NCBI RefSeq assembly: GCF_024138715.1
Contig: NZ_CP092074.1
Span: 4,588,001 to 4,652,000 of the forward strand
Length of the DNA: 64,000 bases
Direction of reading: 5' to 3'
Source: Emticicia sp. 21SJ11W-3
GTDB lineage: Bacteria > Bacteroidota > Bacteroidia > Cytophagales > Spirosomataceae
The notes below the pieces were generated by a model. That model was not told where the DNA came from, ran no database searches, and was given only the letters and a program-made list of their open reading frames with translations. The position numbers and the translations under genes were made by a program. Shown here one piece after another: positions 17,134 to 26,789 of this stretch; the first letter of the stretch is position 1; each line of letters starts with the position of its first letter.

Positions 17134-18708
17134 TTATGCATATTTTTCAGCTAATTCTTTACCAACTTTCTTGATGGTATCGGCGGCGTCATCCAGCTTT
17201 CCGGCTGCAAGCGCTTTCAAAACCTCAGGATTCTGTGCTTTCAACAGGGTAACAAACTCATCTTCGTATTCTTTTACTCTGTTTACCGGAACTTTGTCTA
17301 ACACACCATTGATCGAAGCATAGATGATAGCCACCTGCTCAGCAACCGGCGATGGAGAGAACTGCCCTTGTTTCAGGATTTCCTGGTTACGACGGCCACG
17401 TTCGATAGTCAATTTGGTAGCGGCGTCAAGGTCTGAACCAAACTTGGCGAAGGCTTCCAACTCGCGGAACTGCGCCTGGTCTAGTTTCAGGGTACCTGCT
17501 ACTTTTTTCATTGATTTGATCTGAGCATTACCACCCACGCGTGATACCGAGATACCTACGTTGATAGCAGGACGGATACCGGCGTTGAAAAGGTTTGACT
17601 CAAGGAATATCTGACCGTCAGTAATTGAAATTACGTTGGTAGGGATATAAGCAGACACGTCGCCGGCCTGTGTTTCAATAATTGGAAGCGCCGTTAATGA
17701 ACCGCCACCTTTCACTTTACCTTTCAATGACGGAGGCAGGTCGTTCATATCTTGCGCAATTGAATCATTGGCATTGATTTTAGCGGCACGCTCCAGCAAA
17801 CGGCTGTGAAGATAGAAAACGTCTCCAGGATAAGCCTCACGTCCCGGAGGGCGACGAAGCAACAATGACACCTCGCGGTAAGCAACAGCTTGTTTCGACA
17901 AGTCATCATACACAACCAATGCCGGACGACCGGTGTCACGGAAATACTCACCAATAGCGGCACCGGTAAACGGCGCAAAGAACTGCATTGGAGATGGGTC
18001 TGAAGCACCGGCAGCTACAACTACTGTGTAATCCATGGCGCCGTATTTACGAAGGGTTTGCTCAACCGCTTTGATGGTTGATGCTTTCTGGCCGCAAGCT
18101 ACATAAATACAGAATACAGGTTCGCCTTTGTCATAAAACTCTTTCTGGTTAATGATGGCATCAATACAAACCGCGGTTTTTCCGGTCTGACGGTCACCAA
18201 TTACCAACTCACGTTGTCCGCGTCCAATCGGAATCATCGCATCAATCGCTTTAATACCAGTTTGAAGCGGCTCAGTTACAGGCTGACGATAGATAACACC
18301 GGGGGCTTTACGCTCCAAAGGCATTTCGAAAGTTTCACCCTGAATCGGGCCGTTACCATCAATTGGTTCAGCCAATGTATTTACAACACGCCCAATGATA
18401 CCGTCACCTACTTTCACCGAAGCGATTTCGCCGGTACGTTTAACGGTTGCACCTTCTTTAATTCCTGTTGCGTCTCCTAAAAGTACTGCTCCTACGTTAT
18501 CTTCTTCAAGGTTAAGTGCTAGTGCTTTTAAACCGTTTTCAAAAGCCAACAATTCACCGGCCTGTACTTTTGATAAACCATATATACGTGCCACACCGTC
18601 TCCGATTTGTAGCACTGTACCTACTTCTTCGAGTTCCGCTTCGGTTTTTGAACCTGCTAGTTGTTCACGCAGAATAGCCGAAACTTCATCTGGTCTAACT
18701 GATGCCAT
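17134..18708 (-). CDS. atpA: ATP synthase F1 alpha subunit
   Basis: A 524-residue alpha subunit, the non-catalytic nucleotide-binding subunit of F1. The Walker A sequence GDRQTGKT is at residues 171-178; the Walker B strand ([10 protein letters not shown]) and the arginine-finger region (SISVSRVGG) are present. It is promoter-proximal in an atpA-atpG unit. The subunits atpB, atpE, atpF and atpH, which usually precede atpA, are not upstream; the neighbour there is an unrelated oxidoreductase behind about 340 bases. Confidence 0.97.
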   Translation of the reverse strand: MASVRPDEVSAILREQLAGSKTEAELEEVGTVLQIGDGVARIYGLSKVQAGELLAFENGLKALALNLEEDNVGAVLLGDATGIKEGATVKRTGEIASVKVGDGIIGRVVNTLAEPIDGNGPIQGETFEMPLERKAPGVIYRQPVTEPLQTGIKAIDAMIPIGRGQRELVIGDRQTGKTAVCIDAIINQKEFYDKGEPVFCIYVACGQKASTIKAVEQTLRKYGAMDYTVVVAAGASDPSPMQFFAPFTGAAIGEYFRDTGRPALVVYDDLSKQAVAYREVSLLLRRPPGREAYPGDVFYLHSRLLERAAKINANDSIAQDMNDLPPSLKGKVKGGGSLTALPIIETQAGDVSAYIPTNVISITDGQIFLESNLFNAGIRPAINVGISVSRVGGNAQIKSMKKVAGTLKLDQAQFRELEAFAKFGSDLDAATKLTIERGRRNQEILKQGQFSPSPVAEQVAIIYASINGVLDKVPVNRVKEYEDEFVTLLKAQNPEVLKALAAGKLDDAADTIKKVGKELAEKYA

Positions 18709-19045
18709 ATTTATTTTGATGAGTTTTTAAATGTAGATCCGAAAATAGGTAGTACACCTTCATTTTTCGGGTGCAAAAGTACTACACAATTTTCACAATT
18801 CCGATGTTTTTGGCAAAAAAAGACAAAAAAGGTAGGACTATTTTTAGAAAACCACCTAAAAGGCCTCTGCAAGCCCCAATTTGCCCGCTTTTACTGCTCA
18901 CAGACATGTATTTTTACACTGGTTTTCAGCTCAAAAAACAACATAAAACGGTGGTTTTCACGAGCTTAGCCAGGTAAGCATATTATTTTGAAAAGCTAAG
19001 GGTACGTCTTTAAACATACCCTCAACTGTAAAACTCCTGAGAGGC
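18709..19045. other. Intergenic region with the atpA promoter
   Basis: This 337-base gap has no convincing gene. It contains the atpA -7 element at 18774-18781 and poly-A-rich stretches. Small frames at 18771-18977 and 18958-19245 have no family features and cross into real genes. Confidence 0.6.
18774..18781 (-). promoter_or_regulatory. atpA -7 element TACTTTTG
   Basis: Read leftwards, a perfect TAnnTTTG element 66 bases before the atpA start. A TTG lies 14 bases further upstream, short of the usual spacing. Confidence 0.55.
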
Positions 19046-20296
19046 CTATTTGGCCCCCTTATAACTAATTTTATAGATGGTTCCGCCAAGGTCGTCAGAC
19101 ACATAAATTGAGCCGTCAGGGCCTTGAGCCAGTCCGCAGGGGCGGTGTTGTACCGGGCCGGTTGGTTTAGCCAGGTCAATGCCAGCAAAGTTATCGGCAA
19201 AAATCTCCCAGGGGCCAGATGGCTTGCCATTCTTGAAAGGCACAAAAGCCACCATATACCCTTTTTTCAATTCAGGCGATTGGCCATGGAAAGCAACGAA
19301 TGCTCCATTTTTATACTTAGCCGGAAACGCATTGCCCGTGTAAAACAACAATCCGTTGGGGCCCAGGTGGGCAGGAAACGCAGCAGCAGGATTAATGGCT
19401 TTTTCGCCACCAGTCTTTTTGCCGTCGCCGCCGTATTCAGGGCACAAGATTTTCTTTTTCTGAAACTGGTCATAATACACATAAGGCCAGCCGGCATCTG
19501 CACCTTCATGTAACTCATACATGGTTTCGGCAGGTAACTTGGTACTCATTTCAGGCGTATAATAATTCGGGAAAGCCTCATGAAACTGGCCCCTGCCGTG
19601 CATCATCACAAACAATTTATTGGTTTTGGTGTTCCAGTCAAGCCCTACAACGTTTTTCAGCCCTGTGGCATATTTTACACCATCACTATAAGTCTGGTTC
19701 AGTTTATTGGTCTTGAAACGCCAGACTCCGCCAACCGAATCAAGCAATGCACAAGGATAAACACCCTTGTTGGTGCCTTTTTCTTTACAGGTTTCATCTG
19801 GTGACCCAACAGAAACATAAATATTACCGTTGTTATCCAGTGCAATGCCTTTGGCTTCGTCGCGGCCTTTGGCAACCAGCCCGGTTACAATCTGTTCCGG
19901 GTTGTCAATATTGGTAATTTCGCCGTTGGCATCCAGCTGATAACGATACACTCCGGTGTTAGACGAAGAATACAGGTAGTTGTCTTTAATAACAATACCT
20001 GTGCCTTTATAATCTAGCAGGTTTTTCCGGGCATCCAGCTTACCGTCAGCATCAGAGTCGTACAAATAAACAAGACCTTTGCCATCTTTTAGTTTAGAAA
20101 GTTTGGCATAAACACCGCCTTTGCCGTTAACAGCTATATGACGGGTAGCGCCGAGGTCGTTACCTAATACAGAAACAGAAAATCCGGCAGGCACTTTAAT
20201 GGCCGGTGCGGGGGTTTCATCAAAAACAAAGGCAGAAAGTAGAGCCACTCCTGCCACAGCCGTGAGCCATGAGTGAATCCGTGAAATTTTACGCAT
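19046..20296 (-). CDS. Sorbosone dehydrogenase-like beta-propeller protein
   Basis: A 416-residue exported protein. The signal peptide covers about residues 1-25. The mature part has the repeated propeller blades of the PQQ-type glucose/sorbosone dehydrogenase family: phrases such as GFSVSVLGNDLGATRHIAV, YVSVGSPDE, GLKNVVGLDW, and a C-terminal GLAQGPDGSIYVSDDLGG. Family members oxidise sugar aldehydes in the periplasm using PQQ; others have lost cofactor binding, so activity is not certain. It is divergent from the SMP-30-like gene at 20526, which is also a sugar-acid-type propeller. Confidence 0.85.
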   Translation of the reverse strand: MRKISRIHSWLTAVAGVALLSAFVFDETPAPAIKVPAGFSVSVLGNDLGATRHIAVNGKGGVYAKLSKLKDGKGLVYLYDSDADGKLDARKNLLDYKGTGIVIKDNYLYSSSNTGVYRYQLDANGEITNIDNPEQIVTGLVAKGRDEAKGIALDNNGNIYVSVGSPDETCKEKGTNKGVYPCALLDSVGGVWRFKTNKLNQTYSDGVKYATGLKNVVGLDWNTKTNKLFVMMHGRGQFHEAFPNYYTPEMSTKLPAETMYELHEGADAGWPYVYYDQFQKKKILCPEYGGDGKKTGGEKAINPAAAFPAHLGPNGLLFYTGNAFPAKYKNGAFVAFHGQSPELKKGYMVAFVPFKNGKPSGPWEIFADNFAGIDLAKPTGPVQHRPCGLAQGPDGSIYVSDDLGGTIYKISYKGAK

Positions 20297-20525
20297 GATT
20301 GAAAGTTTAGATTTTGGTTATGAATTGAATAGGGCCTGTAGCCATCAGACGGCAAATATATAAGTATGCCGATGATTCTTTGTTAATGTTTTATTTATTT
20401 TAACTCAATAATCTGATTATGAATAAAGCAGCTAGCGTTCTTGAATCAATCTTTCTTGTGCGGTTTGGTTAGACTTTGCAAAAATTCAATTAAATTCGTT
20501 TATCAACCTGTAACTATAGCTTCCT

Positions 20526-21527
20526 ATGAAAACCGTATTACTATTTGCCCTTTTAATAATGATGAACAACCTGACAACAGCGCAACAAAAAACATTGGGA
20601 AAGGTGAACCGCCTTGACCCAGCCATTGATAATCTGATAGATAAAGATGCAAAAATTGAGATTCTGAGCGAAGGATACGACTGGGCTGAAGGCCCGGCCT
20701 GGGTTAAAGATGGCAATTATCTGTTGTTTTCTGATGTACCCGCCAACACGGTTTATCAATGGAAAGAAGGAGCAGGTGCCAGGCCTTTTCTGAAACCGTC
20801 TGGCTATACCGGGCTTGGGGTATATAGTGATGAACCCGGCAGCAATGGCTTAATTATTAATAAAGATGGCATGCTGGTTTCTTGCGAACACGGCGACCGC
20901 CGTATCTCAGTAATGCCGCTTAGCATAGGCGGCAAACACACACTGGCCGATAACTACGCGGGTAAGCGTTTCAACAGCCCGAATGATATTGTGCAGAAAT
21001 CAAACGGCGATTATTATTTTACCGACCCTCCGTATGGTTTGATGAAGAAAGAAAATGACCCGACCCGGGAAACGGAGCTATTCGGCGTTTACAGAAGAGG
21101 AACCGACGGGAAAGTTACTTTAATAATAAAAGACCTTACACGCCCTAACGGCCTGGCTTTTTCGCCGGATGAAAAGACTTTGTATGTGGCACAGTCAGAC
21201 CCCGACAGAGCCTACCTAATGGCCTACCCTGTGCTGGCAGACGGGAAAGTAGGTAAAGGTAAAATTCTGTTTGATACCACTCCTATGGTAAAAGAAGGGT
21301 TGCAGGGTTTACCTGACGGACTGAAAATTGATAAAAAAGGGAATATATTCACCACCGGCCCCGGTGGTATTTTGATACTGACGCCGAAAGGAAAGTTGCT
21401 GGGCCGCATTGAAACCGGGGTACCCACAGCCAATTGTGCCTGGGGTAATGATGGTTCAACGCTCTATATAACGGCCGATATGTATTTATTGCGGATACAA
21501 ACCAAAACGGTTGGGGTTGGGTTTTAA
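20526..21527 (+). CDS. SMP-30/gluconolactonase-like exported protein
   Basis: A 333-residue six-bladed propeller of the SMP-30/gluconolactonase/LRE type, hydrolysing sugar lactones. A signal peptide ends near TTAQQ (residue 20), so it acts outside the cytosol. The metal-site glutamate and catalytic regions are recognisable in EGPAWV (about residue 56), SPNDIV, and PNGLAFSPDEKTLYVAQ (about 215). It is divergent from the sorbosone dehydrogenase-like gene; together they could oxidise a sugar and open the lactone, but that is inference. It ends at a hairpin shared with the M16 gene. Confidence 0.9.
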   Translation: MKTVLLFALLIMMNNLTTAQQKTLGKVNRLDPAIDNLIDKDAKIEILSEGYDWAEGPAWVKDGNYLLFSDVPANTVYQWKEGAGARPFLKPSGYTGLGVYSDEPGSNGLIINKDGMLVSCEHGDRRISVMPLSIGGKHTLADNYAGKRFNSPNDIVQKSNGDYYFTDPPYGLMKKENDPTRETELFGVYRRGTDGKVTLIIKDLTRPNGLAFSPDEKTLYVAQSDPDRAYLMAYPVLADGKVGKGKILFDTTPMVKEGLQGLPDGLKIDKKGNIFTTGPGGILILTPKGKLLGRIETGVPTANCAWGNDGSTLYITADMYLLRIQTKTVGVGF

Positions 21528-21533
21528 AAACAA

Positions 21534-21558
21534 GGGGCAGGTCTCTCTCTCCTGCCTC
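21534..21558. terminator. Bidirectional terminator
   Basis: 8-base GC-rich arms (21534-21541 and 21551-21558) with one mispair that is a wobble in one direction, between convergent genes. Confidence 0.6.
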
Positions 21559-21565
21559 TTATCAT

Positions 21566-22849
21566 TTATTTTCCCCCTACTACTACTTCAAATAAATTTT
21601 CGGGTTTAAAATAGGTATTGGCCATTTCAAGTACATCCATTGGTGTAACGGCACGTACTTTCTGAATATAATTATCGTAGAAATCGGCTGGTAAATCGTC
21701 CAGTATAATTATTTTCTGCCTGTCGGCTATTTCAAAAGGTGTGTTTAACGACCCCACAAAAGACCCAATCATGTAATTTTTGGCGGTTTCAAGCTCTTCT
21801 TCTTCTACCGGCACCGTTTGTAGCAGGTTTATTTCCTTTAATATTTCGTCTAAAGTCTGCTGCGTAAATTCTTTCTTTACATCGGTACCCATTACCAGAT
21901 AACCGCCTTCTTTCTGAGGTACCAGCCCTGACGAAATACCATAGGTAAAGCCTTTTTCTTCGCGGATATTTTTCATGAGTCTGCTGCCAAAATAACCACC
22001 GAAAACAGTATTGGTAACCATAAACTTGAAATAATTAGGGTGGGTGCGGCCAAATAACTTTTTGCCCAGGCGAATGGATGACTGCAGGTTTTCGGAGCGT
22101 TCAACCAATATGCTTTCGGGATGTGTAATGTTGGCACTGGTATCAATCAAATGCTGATGCTGCTGAAATTCAACCGGGGTTTTGCCCAGGTATCTGTTCA
22201 GGGCCTGCACTTCTTCATTACCAAACTTACCAGATATAAATATTTTAAAACCTTTGCCCTTAATATGCTTTTCATAAAAATCTGTAACGTCGTTTCGGGT
22301 GATATCGTCTATCAACGCCAGCGTAAGCGATTTACCATAGGGGTGATTAACGCCGTAAATCTGCTCTCTGAACACCTGACCGGCTACATAAGAGCTTTTT
22401 TCGAGGTTAATTTTCAGATTCTGCGAGGTAATATTTTTTTGTACCTGCAATTCACTTTCAGGAATTACAGAATCTGTAATCATTTCAAGTAAAAGCGGCA
22501 GAAGTTCGGGTAAATGTCTGGTAAGGCCATGTACGGTTATTGTGAGTCTTTCTACGGCCTGGCTTATTTCAAGAAATGCGCCGAAGGAATCAAAATGCTC
22601 GCTTATTCCGGTTGCAGTATGCTTAGATGTACCTTCTGAAAGCATTTTTGCTGCAAAGAACGACTCCCCGGTTTTATTCTCAAATCTGCTGCCGGCATCA
22701 AAAATTAATTCCAGACGCATTACCGGTTGTTCGCCGGCTTTAATCATGTAAACTGGTATCTGGTTATCGAGCAGTGTTTTTTCAGCTTTCGGGATACTTA
22801 CCTGTTCTATCGTTTGTGAGGGCGGAGCAATTGTTCGGTCTAATATCAT
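21566..22849 (-). CDS. M16-family peptidase-like, zinc motif lost
   Basis: A 427-residue protein with the M16 (insulinase/mitochondrial processing peptidase) fold in two halves. The zinc-binding inverted motif HxxEH is replaced: alignment with the family phrase 'DAGSR...TG..' puts Phe64, Ala67 and Lys68 where His, Glu and His belong. The C-terminal half keeps the Arg/Tyr substrate-binding pair in REEKGFTYG (about residues 295-303). This is the pattern of the non-catalytic partner in heterodimeric M16 peptidases. No signal peptide is seen. A catalytic M16 partner is not beside it; the next gene upstream is ftsZ. Confidence 0.88.
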   Translation of the reverse strand: MILDRTIAPPSQTIEQVSIPKAEKTLLDNQIPVYMIKAGEQPVMRLELIFDAGSRFENKTGESFFAAKMLSEGTSKHTATGISEHFDSFGAFLEISQAVERLTITVHGLTRHLPELLPLLLEMITDSVIPESELQVQKNITSQNLKINLEKSSYVAGQVFREQIYGVNHPYGKSLTLALIDDITRNDVTDFYEKHIKGKGFKIFISGKFGNEEVQALNRYLGKTPVEFQQHQHLIDTSANITHPESILVERSENLQSSIRLGKKLFGRTHPNYFKFMVTNTVFGGYFGSRLMKNIREEKGFTYGISSGLVPQKEGGYLVMGTDVKKEFTQQTLDEILKEINLLQTVPVEEEELETAKNYMIGSFVGSLNTPFEIADRQKIIILDDLPADFYDNYIQKVRAVTPMDVLEMANTYFKPENLFEVVVGGK

Positions 22850-22970
22850 TGATTTATGGGTATAATCTTAACAGTTGTATACAGAAAAAGTAAAACAAAT
22901 AATGATTCGGGCAGGAATAACATCATTCGTTTTACTTTAACAAACTTAAATATAAATAGATAACAAAAAA

Positions 22971-24263
22971 TTATCTGCTTGATTCCATCATGCCCAACAA
23001 ATAATCAAGGTCATACTCAAGAACTTTACCACTTTGCCGCAGTTTTTTCACATCCTGTAATTCAATTCCGTTACGGACATAAGTAGGTGTGCTTAAAGCC
23101 GGATTCCGGTATCCCTCTCTCATAAAACGCTGAATCATGTTTTTAATTCGTTCACTGTCATCCGTTTTCTGATGCTCAGCCACAGCTGAAACCGCGTTTT
23201 TTGTCCTGACAGCCTCTCCGGTTTTCCGCTCCCCGTTTTTGTCTTTCACTTCTGGTTCCTGCGGCTCATTTTCAATTCCCAAATCAAAGCCGGCAGCTAC
23301 AATTGTTACCCTAACTTTAGACTTCAGGTTTTCGTCAATAGCAAAACCATGCTTGAAAAGCCTTGCCTTGGTCTGAATCTGGCTTTCAATAAACTTGGTA
23401 ACCAGTGTCTGGTCTGAAAGCTTGATTTTATGCTCGGTGCTATAGGCAATACTTACCAGTACTCTTTGTGCCCCGCCTATACCGTTGCTCTCAAGCAATG
23501 GTGACGAAAGCGCCGATTTAATGGCATCTTCGGCCCGTCTTTCTCCCTCTGCCTCTGCTGTACCCATTACAGCCTGACCCGCATTACCTAAAACTTTTTT
23601 CACATCGGCAAAGTCAAGGTTTATAATACCCGGCCGTGTAATAAGCTCTGCAATACTTTTTACGCCATTGGCCAGCACATCATCTGCCTTGGCGTAGGCT
23701 TCTTCTATATCCATATCGCCGTATTGTTGTTCAAGACGCTCATTCTTGATAATCAGTACGGTATCACTGCAATTTTTAAGTTCTTCAATTCCGGCACGTG
23801 CCTGCACAATTTTGTCTTCTCCTTCAAAAGTAAAAGGGTCTGTAACAACGGCAACGGTAAGCAGGCCCATCTCTTTGGCAATGCGCGCTATTACAGGGGC
23901 TGCACCTGTACCGGTACCGCCACCCATACCCGCAGTGATGAAAACCATCTCAGTAGGCGCTTTTAATACTTCCCGAATCACTTTTTCGCTTTCTTCAGCA
24001 GCCTTTTTACCCATTGCCGCTTCAGTACCGGCACCTAACCCCTTGGTTAGTTCTATGCCAATCTGCAACCTGTGGATACCCGACGGAGCCGATTCAAGCG
24101 CCTGCAAATCTGTATTACAAATAACCAGACCAATATCAGTTACACCCAGCTTGTGCATGTGTTTAACGGCATTACAGCCGGCACCACCCACACCAATTAC
24201 CTTAATGATGTTCTTGAATTTGTTTTTACTTGTAACGATTTCGAAGTCTGGTTCTGGCGACAT
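22971..24263 (-). CDS. ftsZ: Cell division GTPase
   Basis: A 430-residue tubulin homologue that polymerises into the division ring. The GTP-binding signature GGGTGTG is at residues 114-120 and the early GVGGAGCNAV at about 24-33. A variable linker (about 330-390) leads to the C-terminal peptide near TPTYVRNGIEL, which probably contacts FtsA, followed by about 27 more residues. It is the last gene of the ftsW-murG-x-ftsQ-ftsA-ftsZ run, separated from ftsA by 199 bases that may hold additional control. Confidence 0.97.
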   Translation of the reverse strand: MSPEPDFEIVTSKNKFKNIIKVIGVGGAGCNAVKHMHKLGVTDIGLVICNTDLQALESAPSGIHRLQIGIELTKGLGAGTEAAMGKKAAEESEKVIREVLKAPTEMVFITAGMGGGTGTGAAPVIARIAKEMGLLTVAVVTDPFTFEGEDKIVQARAGIEELKNCSDTVLIIKNERLEQQYGDMDIEEAYAKADDVLANGVKSIAELITRPGIINLDFADVKKVLGNAGQAVMGTAEAEGERRAEDAIKSALSSPLLESNGIGGAQRVLVSIAYSTEHKIKLSDQTLVTKFIESQIQTKARLFKHGFAIDENLKSKVRVTIVAAGFDLGIENEPQEPEVKDKNGERKTGEAVRTKNAVSAVAEHQKTDDSERIKNMIQRFMREGYRNPALSTPTYVRNGIELQDVKKLRQSGKVLEYDLDYLLGMMESSR

Positions 24264-24372
24264 AATAAGAAAGAATTTATGTAGATTAGGAAAGTATTTT
24301 TCAAAGAAATATAAATACTAAGGCAATTGCTTTTGGAAAACAGTTGCTTTAATGTACATCTCTGCCAAATAT

Positions 24373-24424
24373 GGTATCGGTGCGTTTAGCCATTGGCTAC
24401 AAAGGGCTTTAAATGCCTGATACC
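24373..24424 (-). promoter_or_regulatory. Structured leader between ftsA and ftsZ
   Basis: Nested inverted repeats in the ftsA-ftsZ gap: outer GGTATC/GATACC at 24373-24378 and 24419-24424, and an inner TAGCCA-T-TGGCTA palindrome at 24387-24399. It could be an RNA structure, a partial terminator or a protein site in the ftsZ leader. No function is shown. Confidence 0.35.
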
Positions 24425-24462
24425 AGAAAATATCTGCTCTTTATAAATAATATAATTGAATA

Positions 24463-25884
24463 CTAGTTTGTATAATTTTTGTCGTCTCCCATGTCAATCT
24501 TACCAGCTGATGAGACTTTCTTTTTTAACCAGCCAAAGAGACCTCCACTAGTGGGCTCGTCATCCTGTGGCTCTTCTCTTTTTCCGCTATTACGACTCAC
24601 CGAAGGTGTATCGACGCCATTCATGTAACCGCTTTGTGACTGGCTCTCAGGCAAATCACCCCATATAACCTCTTGCGGTACACGTTCATCGAGCGGCAAA
24701 AAGCCTGATAGCACCAGGCCAACAACAGTGGCATACTTGGGGTCGGTGATTTTACTTATCGCACTTTCTCCTATGTTTCTGATAGTGTTGCCTACGCGGA
24801 TGTTCATGCCATTGGTTACCTGAGCAAACACATCTTTTATCATGGCAATATTAGAGGTACCTCCGGTTAGTACTACACCGCTAATCAACTGCCCATCATA
24901 ACCCGAATGCATGATCTCGGCCATTACCATGGTGGCTATTTCTTTCAGACGCTCTTCAATGATGATACTCACATTTTGCGCCACAATTTCTTTATCTGGC
25001 AGCCCCTCAATACCCGGAATCTTAATTATCTCATTTTTTCCTACCTCATTAGGTGGCACTGCCCCCATAATAAGTTTCAGTTTTTCGGCGTGGTCTGGCA
25101 GAATCTGAAAGGCCTTTACCAAATCGTTGGTAATGCTTTTACCGGCAAACGGTATTACGGCAATGTGGCGTAGGCCACTCTCCTGAAAAATAGCAATCTC
25201 GGTTGTGTCGCCACCGATGTTAACCACTACCACACCCAGTTTACGGTCAATCTCACTTAACACGGCCATTGCATCGGCCAGGGGTGTAAACAGTGTATGA
25301 ACTATTTTAAGCGGAATAAATCTGCGGTTGTTCTGTACTTTTACACCCACGCTTTCGATGGTCCGGCGTAAGGCCAGATGCGGGTCATTGGGTGTAGAAA
25401 CCAAAAAGAAATTGCCACCCAGTATAATGCCAAAACGGCCTACGGGATTATCAGGCACAGTGGTTTTGTCAACTAAAAACTCCTGAGGAAATGTATGGAT
25501 GATGACGTTACCTGCCGTTGGCCGGAACGATTTCCGGATATCAACTGCTAATCTTTCTATTTCTTCTTTGCGTATGGTACTTCGGCTGTCATTACGTGTA
25601 ATTGAACTCTGATGTGACCGCCCCTCTACGTTTTCGCCGGATATATTGACAATTACGTTGTTAATATTGATATCGGCCTTGTCAGACAAAACTGTCAGTA
25701 TACGGTCTATGTCTTTTGCTGTAAACTCAAGATTTACAACCGTGCCATTAGAGACACGACCCCTTTGGGTAGGTTCTTCCACGATGTCAAGAATCTTCAC
25801 TTTCTCAACACCATCCATTATTCCTGCAACGGCACAAATTTTTGTGCTGCCAATATCAATACCTACTATTACGCCTTTACTCAT
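24463..25884 (-). CDS. ftsA: Cell division protein FtsA
   Basis: An actin-like ATPase of about 473 residues that tethers FtsZ to the membrane. The phosphate-1 motif GIDIGSTKICAV follows directly after the chosen ATG, and VVNIGGDTTEIAIF (phosphate-2) and VVLTGGTSNI (adenosine motif) are present. The C-terminus ends in a Gly/Ser/Lys-rich linker with an FGWLKKKV amphipathic segment, the likely membrane anchor. A longer form starting at 25956 would overlap the ftsQ stop in a TAATG arrangement and add 24 residues not seen at the family N-terminus; translational coupling from there cannot be excluded. Confidence 0.95.
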   Translation of the reverse strand: MSKGVIVGIDIGSTKICAVAGIMDGVEKVKILDIVEEPTQRGRVSNGTVVNLEFTAKDIDRILTVLSDKADININNVIVNISGENVEGRSHQSSITRNDSRSTIRKEEIERLAVDIRKSFRPTAGNVIIHTFPQEFLVDKTTVPDNPVGRFGIILGGNFFLVSTPNDPHLALRRTIESVGVKVQNNRRFIPLKIVHTLFTPLADAMAVLSEIDRKLGVVVVNIGGDTTEIAIFQESGLRHIAVIPFAGKSITNDLVKAFQILPDHAEKLKLIMGAVPPNEVGKNEIIKIPGIEGLPDKEIVAQNVSIIIEERLKEIATMVMAEIMHSGYDGQLISGVVLTGGTSNIAMIKDVFAQVTNGMNIRVGNTIRNIGESAISKITDPKYATVVGLVLSGFLPLDERVPQEVIWGDLPESQSQSGYMNGVDTPSVSRNSGKREEPQDDEPTSGGLFGWLKKKVSSAGKIDMGDDKNYTN

Positions 25885-25955
25885 TTCATTAGTTTTTAGG
25901 ACATCATTCACTGCTCTTTGCCTTGTGAACGTATTTTCAATGCCGTTTTCATGCA

Positions 25956-26723
25956 TTATTTACAAACCAGTTGCCCGTCATATTTTACACTTACCCGTGT
26001 AAATTTATCCCATCCCTGCACAGGCAATATCTGCTTATAGAATATCTTTAGTCTGTTTAATCTGTTCTGAATATTCTCTGGCGCGCCAAACTCAATGGTG
26101 TGGTTTCCTAAAAGTGGCACAATACTGATATTACCGGCCTGGTCTATATCCAGCTGGGTAAACTGGGCTTTCAAGAAACTGTCTTCATTAATTAAATTAA
26201 TAAAGCTCATCAACTTTTGCTGACGTTTTTGCTTTAAACTTGGCAAATTTCGGAAATATTCGCCCGAAAGCAATACAATTCTTGCGGAATATCTTTCAGA
26301 GAGCGGGAAAAAGCTGCCCTCATTATCTACATATACATCTTCACGGCCGTCAGAACCAAGAATACGGGCAATGGGTATGTGCTGCTCAATATCAATGTTC
26401 AGGTTTCCCTCAATACCTCTAAAAACCTGACAACTCTTGATTTGTTTATTCTTTAAGACTCTTTTTTCAATCTCCTGTAAGTCTATCTCCTTAAAAAGCT
26501 TACCCTTCAGTTGGTCGGTACCGTAATTGGTAGCCAGTTCTTCAACTTCGTGTCTGTCAATAAAAAACTGATCGTCGGCGTTTTTGATTTTAACTTCTAT
26601 TTTCTTGCAGCGGTCAGTTGAAAAAGTATTGCTTGAAAACACGATAAGCGCAACAACCGCTATGATGGCAACACCTGCCATTAGCCACCGGCCGATTTTC
26701 ATTATGTTTAATTTCTTTTCCAT
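25956..26723 (-). CDS. ftsQ: Cell division protein FtsQ/DivIB
   Basis: A 255-residue bitopic membrane protein. A short cytosolic N-terminus and one transmembrane helix (about residues 12-28) precede the extracytoplasmic POTRA and beta domains; the POTRA region includes FFIDRHEVEELA. It links early and late divisome proteins (FtsL/FtsB partners). Its stop codon overlaps an ATG in the ftsA frame. In most relatives murC lies directly upstream; here an aminoacyltransferase-like gene takes that place, with 66 bases between. Confidence 0.9.
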   Translation of the reverse strand: MEKKLNIMKIGRWLMAGVAIIAVVALIVFSSNTFSTDRCKKIEVKIKNADDQFFIDRHEVEELATNYGTDQLKGKLFKEIDLQEIEKRVLKNKQIKSCQVFRGIEGNLNIDIEQHIPIARILGSDGREDVYVDNEGSFFPLSERYSARIVLLSGEYFRNLPSLKQKRQQKLMSFINLINEDSFLKAQFTQLDIDQAGNISIVPLLGNHTIEFGAPENIQNRLNRLKIFYKQILPVQGWDKFTRVSVKYDGQLVCK

Positions 26724-26789
26724 TTCAGGCTGTACTTAAAAATAAGGTTTGCATTGTAGCAGAATCAGTGCTGAGCTGATTCCGGCACT

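Noticed and set aside
18771-18977. Small rightward frame upstream of atpA
   Set aside because: Lies in an AT-rich promoter region, with Lys-rich low-complexity translation; no support.
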